Positions 39,739 to 48,315 of a stretch of DNA of 64,000 nucleotides are shown here, in pieces. The stretch comes from Stenotrophomonas sp. SY1 (lineage in GTDB: Bacteria; Pseudomonadota; Gammaproteobacteria; Xanthomonadales; Xanthomonadaceae): positions 1,903,543 to 1,967,542 of the forward strand of contig NZ_JAJOYR010000001.1 of NCBI RefSeq assembly GCF_021202945.1. The letters are read 5' to 3'. The translations under genes were made by a program, and so were the position numbers. The notes under the pieces were generated by a model. It was not told the DNA's origin. It saw only the letters and a list, made by a program, of their open reading frames with translations, and ran no database searches. Each line of letters begins with the position of its first letter. Position 1 is the first letter of the stretch.

Positions 39739-40590
39739 TTACTTGCCCCGCTCCAGTACCAGCAGTGGATCGATCCGGGTGTCGAACCAGTTCATGCCCC
39801 AGTGCAGGTGCGGGCCAGTGGCGCGGCCAGTGGCGCCGACGGCAGCGATGGTCTGCCCCTGCTCGATGCGGTCGCCAACCTTCACGTCGATGCGCGAGAG
39901 GTGCAGAAAGTTGGAGCTGACGCCGAAGCCATGGTCCAGCACCAGGGTGCCGCCGGTCAGGTACAGGTCCGGATTGGCAAAGGTGACAATGCCGGCCGCC
40001 GGCGCCTTCACCGGAGTGCCGGTGGGCACAGCGATGTCCATGCCCGAATGCCCGCTGCCAGGCTGGCCGTTGTAGACGCGCGCATTGCCGAAGCGGCCGC
40101 TGATGCGGCCCTGCACCGGCCAGAGGAAGGTCTGGGTGAAGTCGGTGCGGTTGTCGTCGCGTTTGCGCGACTCGGTGACCTGGGCCTGCTCACGGGCGAT
40201 GCGTTCGGCAATCGCCGGTGGCGGGTTGACCGTCTTCGGCGGCACGCCGTTGACCCGCTCGGTCGGCCAGTCACGCGGGGTGACCGCGATCGATGCGGTT
40301 TCGCTGCTGCCGTCCGGGCGCCGTACCTGGACCTGCAACGGCCCCTTCTCGTCACGGCCGATGCCGAACACCACGCTGCCGTAGCCGCTCACGCGCAGGT
40401 CGCGCCCGGCGTAGCGCACGCTGCTGCCGGCCGGAACCTTGCCGACCACCATCGCGCCTTGCGAGGCGCTGGCCGGGAACACGACGCGGTTGTCGACCAG
40501 ATCGCCGATGCCGTCCTGTGCAGCTGCGGAAGGAGCGGGGAGCAAGGGCGCAGCCAGCAGCAGCGCCCCCATCATCAATGCCGCACGCAT
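39739..40590 (-). CDS. Secreted M23-family peptidoglycan endopeptidase
   Basis: A 283-residue protein. After a signal peptide (LLAAPLLPAPSAAA) comes an N-terminal beta domain (about 25-120), a linker helix (about 135-165), then the LytM domain with zinc ligands in SGHSGMDIAVPTG (HxxxD) and GPHLHWGMNW (HxH). LytM domains with all ligands cut peptide crossbridges in the wall. The first ATG overlaps the dihydroorotase stop (TGATG), so it is translationally coupled to an unrelated cytosolic enzyme. A hairpin follows the stop. Confidence 0.88.
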   Translation of the reverse strand: MRAALMMGALLLAAPLLPAPSAAAQDGIGDLVDNRVVFPASASQGAMVVGKVPAGSSVRYAGRDLRVSGYGSVVFGIGRDEKGPLQVQVRRPDGSSETASIAVTPRDWPTERVNGVPPKTVNPPPAIAERIAREQAQVTESRKRDDNRTDFTQTFLWPVQGRISGRFGNARVYNGQPGSGHSGMDIAVPTGTPVKAPAAGIVTFANPDLYLTGGTLVLDHGFGVSSNFLHLSRIDVKVGDRIEQGQTIAAVGATGRATGPHLHWGMNWFDTRIDPLLVLERGK

Positions 40591-41936
40591 CAGCGGTCGT
40601 AGGTCATGCGCTGGCCGGCCGGTGCGCCCACCAGCTTGCTGCCGTCCCATACCAACTGGCCATTGACCCAGGTGGAGGCGATGCGCGAACGGAAGGTGGT
40701 GCCTTCAAACGGTGACCAGCCGCACTTGGACAGCACGTCCTCGCGCTTGACCGTGAACGGTACGTCTTCCACCAGCACCAGGTCAGCGAAGTAGCCCTCG
40801 CGCAGGAAGCCGCGCTCCTCCACGTCGAACAGCTGCGCCGGGGCGTGGGCGAACTTCTGCACCACCTGCTCGCGGGTCAGCTTGCCTTCGTGCACGCGCT
40901 CCAGTGCGGCGACCAGCGCGTACTGCACCAGCGGCAGGCCGGACGGTGCCTGCGCGTAGGGCTTCTGCTTCTCTTCCCAGGTGTGCGGGGCATGATCGGT
41001 CGCCAGTACGTCGAGCACGTCATTGGCGAGCGCGGCGGTGATCGCCTCGCGGTCGGCCACGTCCTTGATTGCCGGGTTGCACTTGATCAGGTTGCCTTTG
41101 GTGGCGTAATCCGGGCGGGCGAAGTGCAGGAAGTGCACGCAGGTTTCAGCGGTGATCTGCTTGCGGCTGCCATCGGCGCGGATCAGCGGGCCTTTCTCGA
41201 ACAGCACCAGCTCATCGGCGGTGGAAATGTGCAGCACGTGCAGGCGGGTGCCGTGCTTGCGGGCCAGCGACAAGGCCAGCAGCGTGGACTTCTTGCAGGC
41301 CTCGCGCGAGCGGATGTCCGGGTGCATCTCCGGGGTCAGCGCGTCGCCGTACTTCTCCTGGAACGCCTTCATGTTCGCGTCGATCATCGGCGTGTCTTCG
41401 CAGTGCGTGATGATCGGGGTCGGGCATTCGCGGAAGATCGCGTCCAGGGTTTCCGGGTTGTCCACCAGCATGTTGCCGGTGGAGGCGCCCATGAACACCT
41501 TCACGCCCGGTGCCTTCTTCGGGTCGAGCGCGCGGATGGCTTCAAGGTTGTCGTTGCTGGCACCGTGGTAGAAGCCGTAGTTGGCCCAGGCGCGGCCCTT
41601 GGCCAGTTCGTACTTGGCTTCGAGGATGGTCGAATCCAGCGTCGGCGGGTTGGTGTTGGGCATGTCCATGAAGCTGGTCAGCCCGCCGGCCACGGCCGCG
41701 GCCGATTCGGTGGCGATGTCACCCTTGTGGGTCAGGCCCGGCTCGCGGAAGTGGACCTGGTCATCAATCATCCCCGGCAACAACCAGCGCCCGGCGGCAT
41801 CCACTACCTCCTCGCCCTCGCGCGGCGTCAGCCCGGTGCCGATCTTGGCGATGCGGCCATTCTCGATGCGCAGGTCGCCGTCGAAGGTGCGGCCTTCATT
41901 GACCATGCGGGCATTGGTGATGAGCGTGGAGGACAT
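40590..41936 (-). CDS. pyrC: Dihydroorotase (amidohydrolase, divergent PyrC-type)
   Basis: A 448-residue amidohydrolase for ring closure of carbamoyl-aspartate to dihydroorotate. It has the first metal block as GMIDDQVHFREPG, then KVFMGASTGNM with the lysine that is carboxylated, THCEDTPM, VLHISTADE, and ATDHAPHT with the catalytic aspartate. The usual D-x-H-x-H in the first block reads D-D-Q-V-H, so the first metal histidine is glutamine. I recall the same sequence in a subgroup of bacterial dihydroorotases, so the change seems a family trait. The gene starts one base after yidD ends and overlaps the M23 gene. A classic PyrC may exist elsewhere. Confidence 0.85.
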   Translation of the reverse strand: MSSTLITNARMVNEGRTFDGDLRIENGRIAKIGTGLTPREGEEVVDAAGRWLLPGMIDDQVHFREPGLTHKGDIATESAAAVAGGLTSFMDMPNTNPPTLDSTILEAKYELAKGRAWANYGFYHGASNDNLEAIRALDPKKAPGVKVFMGASTGNMLVDNPETLDAIFRECPTPIITHCEDTPMIDANMKAFQEKYGDALTPEMHPDIRSREACKKSTLLALSLARKHGTRLHVLHISTADELVLFEKGPLIRADGSRKQITAETCVHFLHFARPDYATKGNLIKCNPAIKDVADREAITAALANDVLDVLATDHAPHTWEEKQKPYAQAPSGLPLVQYALVAALERVHEGKLTREQVVQKFAHAPAQLFDVEERGFLREGYFADLVLVEDVPFTVKREDVLSKCGWSPFEGTTFRSRIASTWVNGQLVWDGSKLVGAPAGQRMTYDR

Positions 41937-41937
41937 G

Positions 41938-42210
41938 TCAGTGTTTTCCTGTACAGCGGCAAGAGGGGGAATCGGATCGTTCGGGCACCGGGTCAAGGCC
42001 GCCGGGATGGAAGGGCTGGCAGCGGCCCAGGCGCAGCAGCGTAAGCCAACAGCCGCGCAACGGACCGTGTACGCGGATGGCTTCCATCCCGTATTCAGAA
42101 CAGCTGGGAACAAAACGACAGCGCGGCCCGAGCAGGGGGCTGATGAAGCGCTTGTAGAAGCGCAGTACGGCAATGAGTAGGCGGCCGATCACCCTTGAAT
42201 GATAAGCCAC
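41938..42210 (-). CDS. yidD: Membrane protein insertion efficiency factor YidD
   Basis: An up to 90-residue membrane-associated protein aiding YidC-dependent insertion. The family block [13 protein letters not shown], followed by [14 protein letters not shown] and [12 protein letters not shown], is intact. The start is unclear: GTG 42210 and GTG 42192 are both possible and neither has a good ribosome site; relatives usually begin close to [11 protein letters not shown], which favours 42192. In most bacteria yidD sits in rpmH-rnpA-yidD-yidC; here it is followed by dihydroorotase and a wall peptidase. Confidence 0.9.
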   Translation of the reverse strand: MAYHSRVIGRLLIAVLRFYKRFISPLLGPRCRFVPSCSEYGMEAIRVHGPLRGCWLTLLRLGRCQPFHPGGLDPVPERSDSPSCRCTGKH

Positions 42211-42423
42211 TTGGCATTGTCATTGGATTTGTCGCACGATGCAGGGATGGTGCCGGATCACCCCGCCAGGGTTTTCCCGCTACCTGCCGGGCACAGAGTC
42301 GTGCTTGGTTACGTTCCGAACTGCGCGAAACGGTCCGGTGACGCCACCGGACCCTTGCAGCACGGGGCGGGCATCCGTTCAGCGACGGTGCCCGACGCGG
42401 TTGCTGCTGCTGGTCGGGTAGGC

Positions 42424-42429
42424 TATAAA
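42424..42429 (+). promoter_or_regulatory. Possible -10 box of the dksA-like gene
   Basis: TATAAA lies 45 bases before the GTG start, followed by a GCCCG..CGGGC hairpin in the leader. No good -35 box is seen 17 bases upstream, so this is tentative. The remaining gap 42211-42423 shows no gene. Confidence 0.3.
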
Positions 42430-42473
42430 GGCCCGCTTTCCCGGGCCCCGGGGGAAACAAGGAAGAGCGTTTC

Positions 42474-43613
42474 GTGGCTGCTAAAAAACCTGCAACGAAG
42501 GCCGTCAAGGCCGCCAAGAAAACCGCCAAACCTGTAGTCAAGAAGGCGGCGTCCAAGCCGGCTGCGAAGAAGCCGGTCGCCAAGGTTGCCAAACCGGCAG
42601 CGACGAAGGCTCCTGCCAAGAAGGCGGTTGCCAAGAAGACGCCGGCAAAGCAGGCGGCTCCTGCCAAGAAGGCGGCCAAGCCGGCCGTGGTCAAGAAGGT
42701 CGCCGCAAAGAAGGTGGCTCCGGTAGCCAAGAAGGCTGCAGCCGGCAAGGCTGCCAAGCCGGTTGTCGCTCCGGTCGCCAAGAAAACCGCAGCAGTAGCC
42801 AAGGTTGCCAAGCCTGTGGTCAAGCCGGTGGTGAAGAAGGCAGCGGTCAAGCCCGCAGCCAGTGCCACCAAGACTCCTGCCACCCAATCCGTGGCCAAGT
42901 CCGTACCGAAGCCGGCCGCCAAGCCGGTGACGGCCAAGTCTGTCCCGGTCGAAGTCGCCAAGAAGGCCCCAGCTCCGGCATCCGTGCCGAAAGCCAAGCC
43001 GACGCCGGCAGCCAAGACCCCGCAAACCAAGAATCCCGTGCCTGTTTCGAAATCCCACGTAAAAACCCCCGTAAAATCCGCAGCGCCTGTTGCCGTCCGT
43101 CCGGTCGGCAAGGTAGCGGTCGCCGTCACCGCGCGTTCTGCCGCTCCGGCACCGCGCAGCAAGTACAAGGTGGTCGAATACAAGACCGACGACGCTACCG
43201 GTCGTCCGATCCTGCCGGCCGGCTACAAGCCAACGGCCGATGAGGAGTACATGAGCTCCCTGCAGCAGGAATACTTCCGCCAGCGCCTGTTGCAGTGGCG
43301 TACGGACCTGGTCGAGGAGTCGAAGCAGACCATCGAGAACCTGCGCGACGAAGTGCGTGACATCGGCGACGAAGCCGAACGCGCCACCCGCGAGACCGAG
43401 AACTCGCTGGAGCTGCGTACCCGTGACCGTTACCGCAAGCTGATCGGCAAGATCGACAGCACGCTCAAGCGTCTGGAAGCCGGCGATTACGGTTTCTGCG
43501 TCGATACCGGCGAAGAGATCGGCCTGGATCGTCTGGAGGCTCGTCTCACCGCCGAGCGCACCATTGACGCCCAGGAGCGTTGGGAACACCTGCAGAAGCA
43601 GCAGGGCGACTGA
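42474..43613 (+). CDS. dksA: DksA-family RNA polymerase regulator with a long histone H1-like N-terminal tail
   Basis: A 379-residue protein in two parts. Residues 1 to about 225 are a Lys/Ala/Pro-rich tail of repeated KKA, KPAA and AKK units, like histone H1 and AlgP. From about 228 follows a DksA domain: SSLQQEYFRQRLLQWRTDLVEES, coiled coil with tip IGDEAERA (Asp at the E. coli D71 place, Glu for D74, Ala kept) and SLELRTRDRYRKLIGKI. The zinc finger reads FCVDTGEEIGLDRLEARLTAERTIDAQE: of four cysteines only the first remains (CxxT..TxxA), the pattern I recall for zinc-free DksA2. It probably regulates transcription with ppGpp and binds DNA through the tail. Start is GTG, after AAGGAAGAG. 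Confidence 0.88.
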   Translation: MAAKKPATKAVKAAKKTAKPVVKKAASKPAAKKPVAKVAKPAATKAPAKKAVAKKTPAKQAAPAKKAAKPAVVKKVAAKKVAPVAKKAAAGKAAKPVVAPVAKKTAAVAKVAKPVVKPVVKKAAVKPAASATKTPATQSVAKSVPKPAAKPVTAKSVPVEVAKKAPAPASVPKAKPTPAAKTPQTKNPVPVSKSHVKTPVKSAAPVAVRPVGKVAVAVTARSAAPAPRSKYKVVEYKTDDATGRPILPAGYKPTADEEYMSSLQQEYFRQRLLQWRTDLVEESKQTIENLRDEVRDIGDEAERATRETENSLELRTRDRYRKLIGKIDSTLKRLEAGDYGFCVDTGEEIGLDRLEARLTAERTIDAQERWEHLQKQQGD

Positions 43614-43635
43614 TCGTCCTGCTTCGCCGAGCAAC

Positions 43636-43669
43636 GCAAAACCCCGCCCAGGCGGGGTTTTGCCTTTTT
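43636..43669 (+). terminator. Terminator after the dksA-like gene
   Basis: Stem GCAAAACCCCGCC and its complement with a two-base gap in the loop, followed by CTTTTTG; 22 bases past the stop and 12 bases before the next gene. Confidence 0.85.
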
Positions 43670-43680
43670 GGAGATCGAAG

Positions 43681-44136
43681 ATGTCAAGGCAGGAAACTTT
43701 CATGCGCCGCGCAGTGGCCCTGGCACGGGCGAACATCGCTGCCGGCGGCCGTCCGTTCGGCGCGGTGCTGGTCAAGGACGGCGAAGTGCTGGCCGAGGCT
43801 GCAAACAGCATCCACACCAGTCACGACCCGACTGACCATGCCGAAATGCGCGCCATCAGCCAGGCCAGCGCGGTACTTGCCAGCCCACGCCTGGACGGCT
43901 GCGAGATCTATGCCAGCGGCCACCCGTGTCCGATGTGTCTGGCGGCGATGTACCTGTGCGGCATCGAACAGGCGTGGCTCGCCTACTCCAATGACGAGGG
44001 GCAGCCATTCGGGCTTTCGACCGGAGCGGTGTATGCGCGCCTGGCCCAGGGGCCAGCGGCGCCTGCTTCGGGCCTGCGGCAGTTGAAACCAGCCGGTGAG
44101 CAGGGCCTGTACGCGGAGTGGGAAGCAGGGCAGTAA
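43681..44136 (+). CDS. Nucleoside/guanine deaminase-like zinc enzyme
   Basis: A 151-residue member of the cytidine/deoxycytidylate deaminase superfamily. Zinc ligands and the proton shuttle are in HAEMRAI and HPCPMCLAAMYLCG. SHDPTDHAEMRA and the C-terminal YARLAQG region resemble the B. subtilis guanine deaminase GuaD, more than TadA (which has an H/PAE with ARDRT). Guanine to xanthine is therefore the best guess, but tRNA or other base substrates remain possible. ATG 43681 is preceded by GGAGATCGAAG, directly behind the dksA terminator. Confidence 0.8.
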   Translation: MSRQETFMRRAVALARANIAAGGRPFGAVLVKDGEVLAEAANSIHTSHDPTDHAEMRAISQASAVLASPRLDGCEIYASGHPCPMCLAAMYLCGIEQAWLAYSNDEGQPFGLSTGAVYARLAQGPAAPASGLRQLKPAGEQGLYAEWEAGQ

Positions 44137-44147
44137 CAGGAGCGCGG

Positions 44148-44299
44148 CCCTCATCCGCCCTTCGGGCACCTTCTCCCGCAGGCGGGAGAAGGAAGCGCCG
44201 GAAGCGGCTCAATGACCGGTTGCCCTGCGATGTTCCAAGCGATCTCGAATCCTCCCTTCTCCCGTGGACGGGAGAAGGTGCCCGAAGGGCGGATGAGGG
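44148..44299. repeat. Inverted pair of CCCTCATCCGCCC palindromic elements
   Basis: Left copy CCCTCATCCGCCCTTCGGGC..CTTCTCCCGC..GGGAGAAGG from 44148 and its inverted copy ending GCCCGAAGGGCGGATGAGGG at 44299. The two arms could fold into one long cruciform of about 45 bp per side with 55 bases between. It separates the deaminase and the convergent MFS gene. Confidence 0.85.
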
Positions 44300-44321
44300 C
44301 AGGGCCTTTGAGGGCAGTGCC

Positions 44322-45566
44322 TTACTGCAGATCCCGCAGATTCAATCGCCGCAGTTGCGGTGCCTTCCATGCGGTGACGCCGGCCACGCCGAGGACCGCG
44401 CAGCCGCCGATCACCACGGCGGGCACCAAGCCCAGCAGTCGCGCCATCGTGCCGGCATAGAACGCGCCCAGTTCGTTGGACGAACTGATGAAGATGCCGT
44501 TGATCGACGACACCCGGCCGCGCATTTCATCCGGCGTGGCCAGCTGCAGGATGGTTGAGCGCACCACCACGGACACACCATCGCAGGCGCCGTAGAACAG
44601 CAGGATCGCGGCCGACAGCCAAAAATGCTTTGACAGGCCGAAGGCGATCACACACAAGCCGAAACCGGCCACTGCGAACAGCAGCACCCGCCCGGCATTG
44701 CGTTGCAGTGGACGTCGCGCCAGCCACAGGCCGACGCAGATCGAACCCAGCGCCGGCGCCGCACGCAGGATGCCCAGGCCTTCCGGGCCGTAATGCAGGA
44801 TGTCCTGGATGAAGGCCGGCAGCATGGCCACCACGCCGCCCAGCAGCACCGAGAACATGTCCAGCGCCATTGCGCCGAGCATGATCTGGTTGCCCAGTAC
44901 GAAACGTGCGCCCTCGGCGATGCTGGCGAAGATCGGTGCGCGGGTCTGCGGTGGTGCCGGTTCGCTGACCCTGAGCGAGGCCAATGCCGCCAGCGCGAGC
45001 GTCGCCATGACCGCGGCCACGCCGTAGGACAGGCCTTTGCCGCCCCAGGCAACCAGCACGCCGCCCAGCGCCGGGCCGATGACCATGCCGGCCTGGAACA
45101 CCACGCTGCCGAACCCGGCGCCGCGTGCGAACTGCTCGCGTGCCAGCACGCGGGCGAACAGGGCGTTGTAGATCGGCGACAGGAAGGCACGAACCATGCC
45201 GGTCAGCGCGATCGCCAGGTAGATCGGCCACACGCCCTTGAACGGCAGCCAGCCCATGGCGACGGCGGCCAGGACGACGGCCGTGGCGATCAGACCCAGG
45301 CTTGCAGCCATGCCGAGCTTGCGGCGGGGCAGGTGGTCAACCAGATAGCCGGCAAACGGCGCCACGCAGAAGAATGGCAGCACTTCGGCCAGGCCGATCA
45401 GGCCCAGCGAGAATGGATTGCGGGTGATTTCGTAGATATGCCAGCCGACCGTCACCGCGACGATCTGGTAGGACAGCATCGCCGCGATGCGGTACAGCAG
45501 CAGCTGGGCGAAGCCGGGCTGGCGCAGCAGGGCGCCGGCACTGGAGCCGTCAGCGGCCGTGTTCAC
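44322..45566 (-). CDS. MFS transporter, EntS/MFS_3-like
   Basis: A 414-residue inner-membrane protein with about twelve hydrophobic segments. Opening FAQLLLYRIAAMLSYQIVAVTVGWHIYEIT and VDHLPRRKLGMAASL (loop 2-3 motif with basic residues) are typical of the EntS-type MFS_3 branch, which exports siderophores or drugs. TPDEMRGRVSSINGIFISSSNELG is the conserved cytoplasmic loop of that group. GTG 45566 overlaps the sufE stop (GTGA), so it is coupled to sufE. Substrate unknown; no siderophore genes nearby. Confidence 0.85.
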   Translation of the reverse strand: MNTAADGSSAGALLRQPGFAQLLLYRIAAMLSYQIVAVTVGWHIYEITRNPFSLGLIGLAEVLPFFCVAPFAGYLVDHLPRRKLGMAASLGLIATAVVLAAVAMGWLPFKGVWPIYLAIALTGMVRAFLSPIYNALFARVLAREQFARGAGFGSVVFQAGMVIGPALGGVLVAWGGKGLSYGVAAVMATLALAALASLRVSEPAPPQTRAPIFASIAEGARFVLGNQIMLGAMALDMFSVLLGGVVAMLPAFIQDILHYGPEGLGILRAAPALGSICVGLWLARRPLQRNAGRVLLFAVAGFGLCVIAFGLSKHFWLSAAILLFYGACDGVSVVVRSTILQLATPDEMRGRVSSINGIFISSSNELGAFYAGTMARLLGLVPAVVIGGCAVLGVAGVTAWKAPQLRRLNLRDLQ

Positions 45567-46000
45567 TGCTGCGCTTGGGCGGTGTCGCGGATGAAGCCCA
45601 GCATTGCGGCCAGGCCGTTGCTGCGGGTCGGGGAGAGGTGCTTGGCCAGGCCGATGGCGGACACATAGTCCGGTGCGGTGGCCAGGATCTCGGCGGCAGA
45701 GCGGCCGGAGTACACGCGCAGCGCCAGGTAGATCAGGCCAGAGACGATGGCCGAATCACTGATCGCATGGAACACCAGTTTGTCGGCGTTGCCTTCGGGC
45801 ACGATCCAGACCATCGACTGGCAGCCGTGCAGGCGGTGCTCTTCGCTCTTCCATTCTTCAGGGAAGGTGGGCAGCTTGCGGCCGAGGTCGATCAGGTACT
45901 GGTAGCGCTCGGACCAGTCACCGAAGAAGGAGAACTCATCGGCGATGGCTGCCTGGGCTTCGTCGGGGGTAGGTTCGAGCGGGAAAATCGTGTCGGTCAT
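45563..46000 (-). CDS. sufE: SufE-like cysteine desulfurase activator
   Basis: A 145-residue sulfur-acceptor protein that takes persulfide sulfur from SufS/CsdA for Fe-S cluster assembly. FFGDWSERYQYLIDLGRKLP and the active-site loop HRLHGCQSMVWIVPE (Cys about 60) match the family, followed by SDSAIVSGLIYLALRVYSGRS. ATG 46000 has GGAACCCCC upstream, a weak site; the longer frame would read into repeat sequence. The rest of the suf system is not in this window. The MFS gene overlaps its stop. Confidence 0.9.
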   Translation of the reverse strand: MTDTIFPLEPTPDEAQAAIADEFSFFGDWSERYQYLIDLGRKLPTFPEEWKSEEHRLHGCQSMVWIVPEGNADKLVFHAISDSAIVSGLIYLALRVYSGRSAAEILATAPDYVSAIGLAKHLSPTRSNGLAAMLGFIRDTAQAQQ

Positions 46001-46064
46001 GGGGGTTCCTGTTCTTGCCCGTTCCGGTTGATGGGCGGGCCGGTGGGGCGGGGCGGTTCTGCCT

Positions 46065-46195
46065 TCACCCCGCCCCCTCTCCCGCGTGCGGGCGAGGGGC
46101 TTTAACGACTGCAATTGCGCAGTGCTGATTCAACTCCCACTGAACCGAACCCCTCTTCAGCAGGCGGGGTAGGGGTTCGGGAGAGGGGGAGGACC
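46065..46195. repeat. Palindromic repeats between cysS and sufE
   Basis: CACCCCGCCCCCTCTCCCGCGTGCGGGCGAGGGG (split in two arms) at 46065-46100 and an inverted, degenerate partner CCCCTCTTCAGCAGGCGGGG..TTCGGGAGAGGGGG at 46149-46190. It follows the cysS stop directly. Confidence 0.7.
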
Positions 46196-47563
46196 TCAGC
46201 CCCGCTTCCAGCGCACACCCTGCGGTGTGTCTTCCAGCACGATGTTCTCGGCGGCCAGCTGGTCGCGGATGGCATCGGCGCGGGCGAAATCGCGCGATTG
46301 CTTGGCGGCGATGCGTTCGTCGATCAGGGCCTGGATACGAGCGTCGTCCCCGGCTTCGGCACCGCGGCTGAACCACGCTGCCGGCGCCTGCTGCAACAGG
46401 CCAAGTGCCAGGCCGGCGCCGAGCAGCTCGCGCTTGAGGCGGGCCTTGTCGTCAGCGGTTTCGGCCTTGCGTGCCTCGCTGGCGATACGCGCCACTTCGG
46501 CCAACGCCAACGGGGTGTTGAGGTCGTCGTCCAGCGCGGCTTCCACGCTGGCGGGGATAGCCGCGGTGGCGTCGATGTCGGCCAGGTCGCGCAGGGTGCC
46601 GTACAGGCGGTCCAGGGTGCGTACCGACTGCTCGATCAGGTTGTCCGACCACTCCAGCGGCTGCCGGTAGTGGGCAGATAGCAGCGCATAGCGCAACGCT
46701 TCCGGCGGGTGTTGGCGAACCAGGTCGTGCACGCGCTGGATGTTCCCGATCGACTTGCTCATCTTGCCGCCGTCGAAGTTGAGCATGCCGTTGTGCAGCC
46801 AGAAGCGGGCGAAGGTCTTGCCGCCGTGCGCGCACTCGCTCTGCGCGATCTCGTTCTCGTGGTGCGGGAACTGCAGGTCAACGCCGCCGGCGTGGATGTC
46901 GATGGTCGGGCCAAGGTGTGCGGCGGCCATCGCCGAGCACTCGATATGCCAACCCGGACGGCCACGGCCCCAGGGCGACTCCCAGCCGGGCAGGTCATCG
47001 CTGGAGGGCTTCCACAGCACGAAGTCGCCGGCATCGCGCTTGTACGGCGCCACGTCGACGCGCGCGCCGGCAAGCATTTCGTCCGGGTCGCGGCGCGAGA
47101 GCTTGCCGTAGTCCTTGAAGCTGGACACCGAGAACAGCACGTGGCCCTCCGCCGCATAGGCATGGCCGCTGCCGATCAGGTCCTGGATCATCGCAATGAT
47201 GTGCGGGATATGGGCGGTGGCTTCCGGCTCGATGTCCGGCGGCACCACGCCCAGTGCGGCCATGTCTTCACGGTAGGCAGCGGCGAAGCGGTCGGTGATG
47301 GCCGAGATTGGCACGCCCTGGTCCTTGGCGGCGGCGTTGATCTTGTCGTCCACGTCGGTGATGTTGCGGGCGTAGCGCAGCGCGCCGAAACGGCGGCGCA
47401 GCAGATCGGCCAGTACGCCGAACACAACCGGGCCACGGGCATTGCCGATGTGGACGTAGTTGTAGACGGTAGGGCCGCACACATACATGGTCGGGGCGGT
47501 GGGGTCGAGCGGAGCGAACGGCTCCAGCTGCCGCGTCAGGTTGTTGTGCAGGCGCAGGGTCAT
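46196..47563 (-). CDS. cysS: Cysteinyl-tRNA synthetase
   Basis: Charges tRNA-Cys in the cytosol. The 455-residue class I enzyme opens [21 protein letters not shown]; the zinc cysteine and HIGH-type motif are in [21 protein letters not shown], further zinc ligands in WHIECSAMA and [12 protein letters not shown], and the second signature is [10 protein letters not shown]. The helical anticodon-binding part follows ([19 protein letters not shown]). ATG 47563 is used; ATG 47569 just upstream is equally possible, and neither has a strong site. It is divergent from the secreted protein at 47743. Confidence 0.95.
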   Translation of the reverse strand: MTLRLHNNLTRQLEPFAPLDPTAPTMYVCGPTVYNYVHIGNARGPVVFGVLADLLRRRFGALRYARNITDVDDKINAAAKDQGVPISAITDRFAAAYREDMAALGVVPPDIEPEATAHIPHIIAMIQDLIGSGHAYAAEGHVLFSVSSFKDYGKLSRRDPDEMLAGARVDVAPYKRDAGDFVLWKPSSDDLPGWESPWGRGRPGWHIECSAMAAAHLGPTIDIHAGGVDLQFPHHENEIAQSECAHGGKTFARFWLHNGMLNFDGGKMSKSIGNIQRVHDLVRQHPPEALRYALLSAHYRQPLEWSDNLIEQSVRTLDRLYGTLRDLADIDATAAIPASVEAALDDDLNTPLALAEVARIASEARKAETADDKARLKRELLGAGLALGLLQQAPAAWFSRGAEAGDDARIQALIDERIAAKQSRDFARADAIRDQLAAENIVLEDTPQGVRWKRG

Positions 47564-47742
47564 GGGCATCTGTGGGGAGGCTAACCCGGCAATTCTAGCG
47601 GTCCCGGGCGGGCGGGGCACGAACCGCCTTTTCCGGGCGGGCTGGGCAGGAGCCGGGTGGACGGGTAAGGTTCAGGCCCAAGGCGGCGTGGCTGCCTACA
47701 CTATTGCCCACCATCCGCTCCCGCATCGTGCCGCTACCCTTG

Positions 47743-48315
47743 ATGAAACCTGCCCCGCTTCTGTTGTCCATGTGCCTGCTTGCCGTCACCCCCGGGGTTG
47801 TCGTGGCGCAGGACGGTGACCAGCGCAATCGGGTGGTGATCGTGGAGAACGTTCGCTACGACTATGCGCAGGTACTGAACGTCGAGCCGGTATTCCAGAC
47901 CCTGCGTGCCACCCGTACCGAAGAGCATTGCGAGCCGGTATCCACGCGCACGTTGGCACCGGTGCAGGTGACTGGGGAGGTGGTTGGAGAAGATGCGCAG
48001 AAGGGTGGCTTCCGGCGCTTCTGGGATTCGGTGAAGGGCATTTTCAGCCACCAGGGTGGTGACGAAGAGGTGGCGGCCGAAGAGGCGCCGTCACGCCGTG
48101 CTTCCGGCAATGGTGCGTTGCTGACCCCGGAGTGCAGGGTCGTTGAGGTTGGCCGTGAGTTCCGCCGGCCCATCGCTTACGACGTGGACTACGTTTACAA
48201 GGGCGTCAAGTTCCGCTCGCGGCTGCCGGAAGATCCCGGCAACCGTTTGAAGCTGCGGGTGTCGATCACCCCCGACATCGGCCAGGCCGCCAATCCGGCT
48301 TCGGCCGTACCGTGA
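47743..48315 (+). CDS. Secreted protein of unknown function with C-terminal surface-antigen-like strands
   Basis: A 190-residue protein with a signal peptide (LLLSMCLLAVTPGVVVA). N-terminal VRYDYAQVLNVEPVFQTLRATR is followed by a polar linker (about 75-125) and the C-terminal segment ECRVVEVGREFRRPIAYDVDYVYKGVKF, with DPGNRLKLRVSITP. The pattern Y-D-V-x-Y-x-Y-x-G then D-P-G-x-R-L resembles the tail of glycine-zipper 17-kDa antigen-like proteins common in xanthomonads, but the glycine zipper itself is absent or very weak. Divergent from cysS. Likely envelope; function unknown. Confidence 0.75.
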   Translation: MKPAPLLLSMCLLAVTPGVVVAQDGDQRNRVVIVENVRYDYAQVLNVEPVFQTLRATRTEEHCEPVSTRTLAPVQVTGEVVGEDAQKGGFRRFWDSVKGIFSHQGGDEEVAAEEAPSRRASGNGALLTPECRVVEVGREFRRPIAYDVDYVYKGVKFRSRLPEDPGNRLKLRVSITPDIGQAANPASAVP

